A stretch of 64,000 bases of DNA from JAGDMS01 sp050015455 (GTDB taxonomy: Bacteria; Desulfobacterota; Binatia; HRBIN30), in contig JBEKBJ010000010.1 in NCBI GenBank assembly GCA_050015455.1, forward strand, positions 1-64,000, read 5' to 3'. Positions 57,252 to 64,000 of the stretch are shown here, piece by piece (the first letter of the stretch is position 1; the number at the start of each line of letters is the position of its first letter). A program made the translations under genes and the position numbers. The notes beneath the pieces were generated by a model. That model saw nothing but the letters and a program-made list of their open reading frames with translations, was not told the DNA's origin and searched no databases.

Positions 57252-58427
57252 TCAGAACAGCCGGTCCCAGAGCGACGTCTGCTTCTCGATTTTGTCTGCC
57301 GCCAGTGCCGGCACCTTACCGACGATCGCGTCCCCATCCTTTACCACCACTTGCCCAACCTCGGTGTTGGCATTCAGGGGCGCGCTCACTTTGGCCGGCA
57401 GCGCCAGCTCGAGTGAGAAGCTCCGTTTCTCACTGCGCTTGGCGAGCACGGCCACATCACCGCCGGCGATGACGCGGACAAAATGTGGATTACCGCCATC
57501 CACCGCCACGTCGTTGGCAACGATGTCTCCTTTCTTGACTGCGACGAGCGCCTTGTACTCGGCGAATCCCCGGTTGAGCAGCACCGCGGCCTGACTGAAG
57601 CAGTCGCGTTTCTGCGGCGCCCCCATGATCACGGAGATGAGCCGCAACCCCTCCCGCTTGGCGGTGGCGGTGACGTTGAAACCCGCCTCGGCATAGTAGC
57701 CTGTCTTGAGGCCGTCCACCCAGCTGGTCTCGCGGACTAGACGGTTGGTGTTCGTGAGCGTCATCGTGCCGTTGCGGAAGGGAGCTTCCTTGGTGCCGGC
57801 CCATTTCATGATGTCGGGAAAGTTCACCAACTCGCTCGCTACCGTGGCCAAATCGTAGGCACTGGTCATGTCCGCACGTTGGCCTTTGCCCGGCGGCAGA
57901 CCATGCACGCTGTGGTACACGGTGTCGTGCATCCCAAGCTCCTTGGCGCGGTCGTTCATGAGGTCGACGAACGCCTCGCTCGAGCCGGCCACGGCTTCCG
58001 CTACCGCCACAGCCGCATCGTTGGCAGAGTGAATGGCGATGGCCTGCATCATCTCGGCAAGCGAAAACACCTCACCTTGCTTCAGGTACACCTGTGAACC
58101 GCCGATCTTGCTGGCCCAAGCGGAAGTCGGGATGGGATCATCCCAGTGCAAGCTGCCGTCGCGCACGCGCTCGGCGACGATCAGCATGAGCATCATCTTG
58201 GTCATCGAGGCGGGTGGTCCCTGGCGGTGCGGATCTTTTTCAAACAGCACTGTCCTTGAGGCGGCGTCCATCAGGATCGCGGAGCGATACAGTTCCGCGC
58301 TCGCCGTAGCCGGCCTGTCTTCGGCCGGATGCCCCGCGATACGGCGGGCATCGGCGCGTCCCGCCGTCAACGCCAGACCCGATAACACCACCGCCGCCGC
58401 CACCCACCTGCACCGCACGCGCCTCAT
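57252..58427 (-). CDS. dacA: D-alanyl-D-alanine carboxypeptidase (PBP5/DacA type, S11)
   Basis: It trims the terminal D-Ala from peptidoglycan stem peptides in the periplasm. All catalytic motifs are present: SMTK (74-77), SAN (134-136) and KTG (241-243) in WVDGLKTGYY. Signal peptide MRRVRCRWVAAAVVLSGLAL; the C-terminal PBP5 beta domain follows (LPAKVSAPLNANTEVGQVVV). The expected amphipathic membrane helix at the very end is weak. 391 aa. Paralogous to the motif-less protein at 33606-34751. A 72-aa gene lies 19 bp upstream. Confidence 0.95.
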   Translation of the reverse strand: MRRVRCRWVAAAVVLSGLALTAGRADARRIAGHPAEDRPATASAELYRSAILMDAASRTVLFEKDPHRQGPPASMTKMMLMLIVAERVRDGSLHWDDPIPTSAWASKIGGSQVYLKQGEVFSLAEMMQAIAIHSANDAAVAVAEAVAGSSEAFVDLMNDRAKELGMHDTVYHSVHGLPPGKGQRADMTSAYDLATVASELVNFPDIMKWAGTKEAPFRNGTMTLTNTNRLVRETSWVDGLKTGYYAEAGFNVTATAKREGLRLISVIMGAPQKRDCFSQAAVLLNRGFAEYKALVAVKKGDIVANDVAVDGGNPHFVRVIAGGDVAVLAKRSEKRSFSLELALPAKVSAPLNANTEVGQVVVKDGDAIVGKVPALAADKIEKQTSLWDRLF

Positions 58428-58446
58428 GACTCTGTTCCTCCTGCAA

Positions 58447-58665
58447 TCACATCATCGCTTTGAGTTGCTCTTCGAGCATCGGCAGCCATTCGTCAATCGG
58501 CACCTCGGCGTCGACCACGATTTCGAACTTCCCATCGGGGAGGCGCCGGACGTTGCCCGGGACCTCCGGGTCCAGCGGGATGATCACCGCCTCACGCGAA
58601 ATCCCCAGGCGCTCGAGAACGGTGAAGACCTTTTCGATTTCGTTCAGTGTGACGACGTTCAACAC
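58447..58665 (-). CDS. small conserved-looking protein (72 aa)
   Basis: Acidic, soluble, about MLNVVTLNEIEKVFTVLERL then VIIPLDPEVPGNVRRLPDGK and PIDEWLPMLEEQLKAM, with balanced composition and alternating helix/strand pattern. Family not recognised. It lies 19 bp upstream of dacA on the same strand, so probably co-transcribed. Confidence 0.55.
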   Translation of the reverse strand: MLNVVTLNEIEKVFTVLERLGISREAVIIPLDPEVPGNVRRLPDGKFEIVVDAEVPIDEWLPMLEEQLKAMM

Positions 58666-58889
58666 GGGATACTGCGACCACCGACGCTGCCCGCACCGGC
58701 GAACCAGGCTGCAACCACCTCAACAACTTCACCCAAACCCTGCATCAGCGCCATACGGAATTGTGCATCCGATGTATACCAGAACGCAGCCACGTCGTGA
58801 AGCGAAGTCCGGCGCGTTCGTATGGCGCTCTCGGGTTGCTCAAGCGGCTCCTCTGGCCTTCGCCATCTGAGCGCGGTATTCGAGAACGC

Positions 58890-60161
58890 ATGCCACGATC
58901 ATATCGCCTTGCCTGCGACTCATTGGTAGCTCTTAGCAGCGCCACCGCCGACGGCTCGGTGCTGTTTGCGAAGAACAGTGACCGACCTGCCTTGGAGTGC
59001 CAGCCGCTGATGCAGGTGACCCGACAATCACACCCGCCGGGCACACGGATGAGATGCACTCACATCGAGATTCCCCAGGCGCCGGAAACGGCGCGGGTCA
59101 TCGGCTCGCGGCCATTCTGGTGTTGGGGCTTCGAGCACGGCCTGAACGAACACGGCGTCGCCATCGGCAACCACACCGTCTTCACCAGGGACCCGCTCTG
59201 CGGGCACGGCCTCATCGGCATGGATCTGGTGCGCCTCGGCCTCGAGCGTGGACGGAGCGCGGCACAGGCGGTGGAAGTCATGACCGCCCTGATCGAGGAG
59301 TACGGACAAGGCGGCTCTGGGTATCACGACAAAGATTGGCCCTACCACAACTCGTTTCTGGTCGCCGACCGCGGCGCCGCCTTCGTGCTGGAAGCTTCCG
59401 ACCAGCGCTGGGCCTTGCGCCGGGTCTGGGGGGTTGCCAGCCTTTCGAACCACCTGACCATCGGCAGCGATTGGGATGCTTTGTCGGACGGCGCTATCGA
59501 GCACGCGGTGGCGGAGGGCTGGTGGAATGAGGATAGGGACGGGCGCTTCGATTTTGCCGACGCTTACCGCGACACCACCGTCGTACCGGAAGTGATATCC
59601 AGCGGCCGACACCAGCGAACCTGCACGCTGCTCGAACACGCGCACGGAATGGTGAGCATGCATCTGCTGAAAGGTGCCCTGCGCGACCATTACGGCCGGC
59701 CGATGCCGGCGGCGGACTTGACGCCTGCTGATCCGCGGTATTTCAGCGTGTGCATGCACGCCGAGCCTGTGGGTACGACAACCGCCAGTATGATCGCCCG
59801 TATCCCGACCGTGAGCGGCGAGCCGCCGGTGTACTGGGCCAGCCTCGGCTCTCCGTGTGTCAGCCTGTTCATCCCGCTGTACGTCGATGCTGACATTCCC
59901 GCTGTCCTCAGTCACGGTGGCGAACGGCCGGACGATTCCCCCTGGTGGCTGTTCAGGAGGTTGCTCACACAGGTCGAGGCGGACTGGTTGCGGCGTGCTC
60001 CGCGCGTGCGTGCCGCGCTCGATGGGGTTGAGGCGGAAATTGCCGAGTGCATGCGTGTCACCGAAATCACTTCGAAGGATGCGGCGGCGCGCGCCGCATT
60101 CATGCAGCGCGTTGTCAGCGAGCTTTTGGAGCGCGTGCGGCACCTGGACCCATCCTCGTGA
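58890..60161 (+). CDS. secernin/peptidase C69-like N-terminal-nucleophile hydrolase
   Basis: MPRSYRLACDSLVALSSATA followed by GSVLFAKNSDRPALECQPL is the secernin/C69 dipeptidase pattern (CD.FVAL..AT.DG...FAKNSDR). The nucleophile would be Cys9 after removal of eight residues, as in Ntn hydrolases. Other family features: SRPFWCWGFEHGLNEHGVAI, GMDLVRLGLERGRSAAQAVE and EASDQRWALRRV. 423 aa, no signal peptide, so intracellular. Substrate may be a dipeptide or amide. It stands 42 bp upstream of the single-chain carboxylase. Confidence 0.87.
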   Translation: MPRSYRLACDSLVALSSATADGSVLFAKNSDRPALECQPLMQVTRQSHPPGTRMRCTHIEIPQAPETARVIGSRPFWCWGFEHGLNEHGVAIGNHTVFTRDPLCGHGLIGMDLVRLGLERGRSAAQAVEVMTALIEEYGQGGSGYHDKDWPYHNSFLVADRGAAFVLEASDQRWALRRVWGVASLSNHLTIGSDWDALSDGAIEHAVAEGWWNEDRDGRFDFADAYRDTTVVPEVISSGRHQRTCTLLEHAHGMVSMHLLKGALRDHYGRPMPAADLTPADPRYFSVCMHAEPVGTTTASMIARIPTVSGEPPVYWASLGSPCVSLFIPLYVDADIPAVLSHGGERPDDSPWWLFRRLLTQVEADWLRRAPRVRAALDGVEAEIAECMRVTEITSKDAAARAAFMQRVVSELLERVRHLDPSS

Positions 60162-60203
60162 AATCGTTTCTCTCAAAGGTCATCCGGTAGGAAAGCAACT
60201 TCC

Positions 60204-63200
60204 ATGGAGAAACTTCTGGTCGCCAATCGAGGTGAAATCGCCGTGCGCATCATGCGTTCGGCGGCGGAGCTGGGCGTACGCTCGGTAGCAGTGTTTTCGG
60301 AGGACGATGCGCGCTCGCTGCACGTACGTCGGGCCGACGAGGCCCAGCCGCTCCGCGGCGTCGGTGTTACCCCGTACCTAGACGTCGAGCAAATCCTGGC
60401 TGCGGCCAAGGCGTGCGGCTGTGACGCCATTCACCCAGGCTACGGGTTTTTGAGCGAGAGCGCCGACTTTGCTCGTCGGGTGGCTGCAGGGAGGATCGTG
60501 TTCGTCGGGCCACGCGCGGAAACGCTCGATATCTTCGGCGACAAGCTGCAGGCGCGGGCATTGGGCCAGCGCTGCGGCGTCCCTGTGCTGCAGGGCTCAT
60601 CGGGCTCGGTCACCCTCGAGCAGGCCAAGGATTTTCTCGCGTCGGTGGGCGATGGCGGCGCGATGATGATCAAGGCGGTGGCAGGTGGCGGGGGCCGTGG
60701 CATGCGGATGGTGCGCCGCCTCGAGGAGATCGCCAACGCGTATGCGCGCTGCCAATCGGAGGCGCTCAAGGCTTTCGGGAGCGGCGATGTGTACGTCGAG
60801 CAGGTCTTGCCGCGCGCCCGACACATCGAGGTGCAAATCGTCGGTGACGGCTCCGCCGTGACGCATCTCGGGGAGCGAGAGTGCAGCATTCAACGGCGGC
60901 ACCAGAAGGTGATCGAGATTGCGCCCTGCCCGAGCCTGTCACCGGCCCTGCGCGCAGACATCACCGCGGCCGCGCTCCGGATGGCCGAGGCGGTGCAGTA
61001 CCAGAACGCCGGCACCTTCGAATTCCTCGTCGATGAGCTGGGCTTCCCCTCCTCACCAATGGGGGCAGGGGGAGGGCAGGGCAGTGAGCCAGGCCTGCCC
61101 CCAGCCGAGTCGAGGGAAAGTCCATCCTACGCCTTCCTCGAAGTCAACCCCAGATTGCAGGTAGAACACACGGTGACAGAAGAAGTGCTGGGCGTCGACC
61201 TCGTCCGCACCCAACTCGAGCTGGCTGCCGGCCACTCGTTGGCGCAGCTGGGGTTGGACCATGTGTCCACCCCGCGGGGGTTCGCGGTTCAGGTCCGCAT
61301 CAACACGGAAACCATCGACAGGGATGGGAGCGCCCGCCCCGCCAGTGGGGCGGTGACGGTATTCGAGTTGCCATCGGGGCCGGGCGTAAGGGTCGATACT
61401 TGTGGTTGCGTCGGCCATCAGATCAATCCCAACTTTGACCCGCTGCTCGCCAAGCTCATAGGGCACTCGACGTCGCCGCACTTCAGCGACGCCGTTGGGA
61501 AGACGTATCGCGCTCTGTGTGAGTTTAAGCTCGAGGGCGTGCGAACCAACATCCCGTTCCTGCGTAAGCTGCTGCAGCACCCCGACTTCATAGCTAATCG
61601 GATCCATACCCGCTTTGTCGACGAACACATCGCCGAGCTGGTGACTAGCGACGATGCACCTTCCTCCGACTTCCGCCTTCGTAAGGAGGGAGAACCAAGC
61701 TCTGCCTTACCAGGACGGGGGCAAGGGCGAGATCTTGCCGGCGCCAAGGTCGATCCGACGGATCCGCTCGCCATCCTGCATTACGGGAAGGGCGAGAGAG
61801 TCGACAGTCCAGTGCCGGAAGAGGACCGGGGGGAGGGCGGTTCGACGCTCCCTTCTCATCGATTCCTGTCTGATCCATCCGGCTTGCAGGACATTGTGGT
61901 GCTGGCAGCACCGATGCAGGGCACCATCGTCAGCCTCACGGTGTGCGAAGGCGAAGCCGTGCGCGAGGGGCACCCGGTCCTCGTCATGAGCGCGATGAAG
62001 ATGGAGCATGTCATTGCGGCGCCCGCCAGTGGTGTGGTACGGCATCTCGCCGTCACCGAGGGTGACACTGTGCCTGAGGGACAGCCGCTGGCCTATATCG
62101 AACTGCGCGACCTTCCCGCAGACGAGGCCTACGAGTCAGGTGCAACCGACCTCGATCACGTCCGTGCCGACCTCGCCGAGGTGCACCGGCGCCACGCCGT
62201 CATCTTGGATGACGCACGGCCGGACGCCCTGGCGCGACGAAGGAAGACGGCGCAGCGCACGGCGCGCGAGAACATCGCCGACCTGTGCGACCCGGGAACC
62301 TTCATGGAGTACGGCGCCCTGGCGATCGCGGCCCAGCGGCGGCGACGCTCGGTCGAGGACCTGATCGAGCACACGCCGGCCGACGGCCTGGTTGCCGGGA
62401 TCGGCCGCGTGAATGGGCAACTATTCGACGAGGCCAGAGCGCAGTGCATCGTCATGTCGTACGACTACACCGTGCTGGCCGGCACCCAGGGCCTCCAGAA
62501 CCACCGCAAGAAGGACCGAATGTTCGAACTGGCCGAGCGCTTGCGCCTTCCCGTCGTGTTCTTCACCGAGGGTGGTGGTGGCCGTCCGGGTGACACCGAT
62601 GCCCCCGTGGTAGCAGGCCTCGACTGTATGGCCTTTCATCTCTTCGGCAGGCTCAGCGGCCTGGTGCCGCTGGTGGGCATCAACTCCGGACGCTGTTTCG
62701 CGGGCAACGCCGCGATACTCGGTTGCTGTGATGTGGTCATCGCTACGGCGAACTCCAACATCGGCATGGGAGGTCCGGCGATGATCGAAGGCGGCGGGCT
62801 GGGCGTCTTCCATCCGGAAGAGGTCGGTCCGATGTCGGTGCAGGTACGCAACGGTGTTGTCGACATCGCGGCCGCAGATGACGCTGAGGCTGTGCGCGTC
62901 GCCAAGCGGTACCTGTCATACTTTCAGGGGCCGATCGCTCACTGGGAGTGCGCGGACCAGCGGCTGCTGCGGGCGATCGTTCCGGAGAACCGATTGCGCG
63001 TCTACGAAGTCCGGCAGGTGATCGAAACGCTGGCGGACACCGGTTCGGTGCTGGAGCTGCGCCGGCACTTTGGAACCGGGATGGTCACGGCGCTCATCAG
63101 GATTGAGGGCCGTCCGCTCGGCGTAATCGCCAACAACCCTAAGCATCTGGCCGGCGCGATCGACAGCCCAGGCGCGGACAAGGCCGCACGCTTCATGCAG

Positions 63201-63716
63201 TTGTGTGATGCCTTCGACATCCCGATCCTGTTCCTGTGCGACACGCCTGGGATCATGGTCGGTCCGGAGGTCGAGAAGACGGCGCTGGTGCGGCACAGTT
63301 GCCGGATGTTCGTCGTGGGGTCCAATCTCAGCGTTCCGTTCTTCACCATCGTGCTGCGCAAGGCGTACGGACTCGGGGCGCAAACCATGGCTGGCGGCAG
63401 CCACAAGGCGCCGCTGTTCACGGTGAGCTGGCCGACTGGGGAATTCGGCGGCATGGGCTTGGAAGGGGCGGTGAAACTCGGCTTTCGCAAGGAGCTGGCG
63501 TCCGTCGAGGATCCCGTGGAGCGCAAGAAGTTATTCGAGTACATGGTGGGCAAAGCCTACGAGTACGGCGAAGCCCTGAACGTCGCCAGCTACTTCGAAA
63601 TTGACGACGTCATTGACCCGGCCGAGTCGCGGCAGCGGATCATGAACGCGTGGCGCTCGTGCCCGCCGCCCACCCCACGAACCCACAAGAAGCGGCCGTG
63701 TGTGGATACATGGTGA
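60204..63716 (+). CDS. single-chain acyl-CoA carboxylase (BC-BCCP-CT fusion, 1170 aa)
   Basis: Biotin carboxylase (1-480: LLVANRGEIAVRIMRS, KAVAGGGGRGMRMV, ECSIQRRHQKVIEIAP, FLEVNPRLQVEHTV), a linker, a carrier domain with biotinyl Lys599 in MSAMKMEH, and a carboxyltransferase (about 650-1165: FTEGGGGRPGDTD, GGPAMIEGGGLGVF, GVIANNPKHLAGAIDSPGAD, FLCDTPGIMVGPEVEK, AYGLGAQTMAGGS) are fused in one protein. This is the layout of single-chain long- or short-chain acyl-CoA carboxylases. Two low-complexity inserts (about 279-309 and 487-556) interrupt the chain; see the repeats at 61038 and 61662. The exact substrate is not predictable by eye. The C-terminus and following bases enter a GGGTGTTAGGGTG repeat. 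Confidence 0.92.
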   Translation: MEKLLVANRGEIAVRIMRSAAELGVRSVAVFSEDDARSLHVRRADEAQPLRGVGVTPYLDVEQILAAAKACGCDAIHPGYGFLSESADFARRVAAGRIVFVGPRAETLDIFGDKLQARALGQRCGVPVLQGSSGSVTLEQAKDFLASVGDGGAMMIKAVAGGGGRGMRMVRRLEEIANAYARCQSEALKAFGSGDVYVEQVLPRARHIEVQIVGDGSAVTHLGERECSIQRRHQKVIEIAPCPSLSPALRADITAAALRMAEAVQYQNAGTFEFLVDELGFPSSPMGAGGGQGSEPGLPPAESRESPSYAFLEVNPRLQVEHTVTEEVLGVDLVRTQLELAAGHSLAQLGLDHVSTPRGFAVQVRINTETIDRDGSARPASGAVTVFELPSGPGVRVDTCGCVGHQINPNFDPLLAKLIGHSTSPHFSDAVGKTYRALCEFKLEGVRTNIPFLRKLLQHPDFIANRIHTRFVDEHIAELVTSDDAPSSDFRLRKEGEPSSALPGRGQGRDLAGAKVDPTDPLAILHYGKGERVDSPVPEEDRGEGGSTLPSHRFLSDPSGLQDIVVLAAPMQGTIVSLTVCEGEAVREGHPVLVMSAMKMEHVIAAPASGVVRHLAVTEGDTVPEGQPLAYIELRDLPADEAYESGATDLDHVRADLAEVHRRHAVILDDARPDALARRRKTAQRTARENIADLCDPGTFMEYGALAIAAQRRRRSVEDLIEHTPADGLVAGIGRVNGQLFDEARAQCIVMSYDYTVLAGTQGLQNHRKKDRMFELAERLRLPVVFFTEGGGGRPGDTDAPVVAGLDCMAFHLFGRLSGLVPLVGINSGRCFAGNAAILGCCDVVIATANSNIGMGGPAMIEGGGLGVFHPEEVGPMSVQVRNGVVDIAAADDAEAVRVAKRYLSYFQGPIAHWECADQRLLRAIVPENRLRVYEVRQVIETLADTGSVLELRRHFGTGMVTALIRIEGRPLGVIANNPKHLAGAIDSPGADKAARFMQLCDAFDIPILFLCDTPGIMVGPEVEKTALVRHSCRMFVVGSNLSVPFFTIVLRKAYGLGAQTMAGGSHKAPLFTVSWPTGEFGGMGLEGAVKLGFRKELASVEDPVERKKLFEYMVGKAYEYGEALNVASYFEIDDVIDPAESRQRIMNAWRSCPPPTPRTHKKRPCVDTW
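61038..61130. repeat. in-frame palindromic insert within the biotin carboxylase domain
   Basis: About 90 bp with inverted repeats (GGGGGCAGG against CCTGCCCCC; GCTTCCCCTC against GAGGGAAAG) encode a Gly/Pro/Ser-rich stretch (SSPMGAGGGQGSEPGLPPAE) between EFLVDE and AFLEVNPRLQVEH, which are contiguous in ordinary biotin carboxylases. It keeps the frame. Composition and palindromic structure are like the intergenic REP-like elements of the window. Confidence 0.7.
61662..61871. repeat. in-frame low-complexity insert(s) in the carboxylase linker
   Basis: Two G/C-rich, partly self-complementary stretches encode RLRKEGEPSSALPGRGQGRD (61668-61733) and ERVDSPVPEEDRGEGGSTLP (61794-61853) on either side of the conserved DPLAILHYG segment. 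The region joins the carboxylase and carrier domains, where extra length is tolerated. Origin as REP-like elements is inferred from composition. Confidence 0.5.
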
Positions 63717-63745
63717 GGAGGATAGGGTGTTAGGGTGCCAGCGCG
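63700..63745. repeat. motif island, GGGTGTTAG type
   Basis: GTGTGTGGATACATGGTGAGGAGG leads into ATAGGGTGTTAGGGTGCC directly after the carboxylase stop (quoted in parts). The GGGTGTTAG word is the same as in the island at 17344-17452. Confidence 0.4.
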
Positions 63746-63939
63746 CATCATTCATGAATATCGTCGGGCCACTGGATGGGATCCTCCCGGGCCAACGGCG
63801 CTCGACCCTCCGAAATCGCGGGGCATTGTTGAACATTTGCCCGCTGGTCACCTGGCGTGATAGGCTGCAGCCTGTTGCAGGGGGGGCGATTTTGACAGGT
63901 CAGCTAAGTATATAGTTCGGCAAGCGTTGACGTGACGGC

Positions 63940-64000
63940 ATGAGAAGGTGGTTTCTCCTATTGTCAATTGCCGCATGGCTTGTCGCGATTATCGCGCCGG
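63940..64000 (+). CDS. start of a secreted or membrane protein, cut by the window end
   Basis: ATG 63940 opens MRRWFLLLSIAAWLVAIIAP, a basic start followed by a hydrophobic helix, which is a typical signal peptide or membrane anchor. The rest lies beyond the window. No clear ribosome-binding site; TGACGTGACGGC precedes. About 220 bp of DNA between the carboxylase gene and this start hold no other supported feature. Confidence 0.5.
   Translation, partial: MRRWFLLLSIAAWLVAIIAP

Overview
The window is GC-rich, densely coded chromosome, most likely from an uncultured bacterium of the former Deltaproteobacteria or Candidatus Binatota type. This is inferred from secreted proteins with duplicated NGDG.VTVDE calcium-loop tails, several acyl-CoA and biotin-carboxylase operons, an F420-type luciferase-like oxidoreductase and MeaB. 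No rRNA, tRNA, CRISPR array or transposase was found.

Layout. 1-760: an integron gene cassette flanked by attC-like sites. 1.05-6.2 kb: a small cold-shock-like protein, a membrane protein, meaB with an overlapping phosphatase, and a secreted S53 peptidase with a dockerin-like tail. 6.2-8.9 kb: a histidine kinase with two tandem LuxR-type regulators. 9.07-14.2 kb (minus strand): purF followed by a redox operon (four-cluster ferredoxin, FAD oxidoreductase, MoaD-like carrier, SagB-like double nitroreductase) that resembles an aldehyde:ferredoxin oxidoreductase operon without its tungsten subunit. 14.4-23.0 kb (minus): acyl-CoA dehydrogenase, two-subunit biotin carboxylase, enoyl-CoA hydratase and AtuA, an atu/liu-like branched-chain or terpenoid acyl-CoA pathway, then small genes. 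23.2-31.3 kb: a glycosidase remnant, a galaxin-like Cys-rich protein, bacterioferritin, a PLP lyase divergent from an EthD protein across an 18-bp palindrome, a luciferase-like enzyme, a codon-atypical asd and an acetyltransferase. 31.4-39.3 kb: a permease broken by an 11-bp tandem duplication, a D-Ala-D-Ala carboxypeptidase homologue that has lost all three catalytic motifs, a hybrid histidine kinase and small proteins.

39.5-46.6 kb is the most distinctive region: consecutive secreted proteins built from cohesin-like domains, dockerin-like calcium-loop modules, a shared RGVNGT module and a shared C-terminal anchor signal. It looks like a modular cell-surface assembly (anchored scaffolds, cohesin-dockerin adaptors, dockerin-tagged clients) that grew by segmental duplication and left at least one decayed copy. 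The S53 peptidase at 3.6 kb carries the same kind of tail and could be a client.

46.8-64 kb: fabF, a pair of ArsA-like ATPases, an RHH/zinc protein, a MaoC hydratase, gpmA, a stomatin, pepP, an intact D-Ala-D-Ala carboxypeptidase, a secernin-like hydrolase and a 1170-residue single-chain acyl-CoA carboxylase.

Two kinds of non-coding structure run through the window. One is a set of short, motif-variable, self-complementary repeat islands at gene ends, which often supply the stop codon and last residues of the flanking genes. The other is REP-like CCCTCACCC/GGGTGAGGG elements, one of which ends pepP, while similar G/C-rich sequence appears to be inserted in frame in the single-chain carboxylase.
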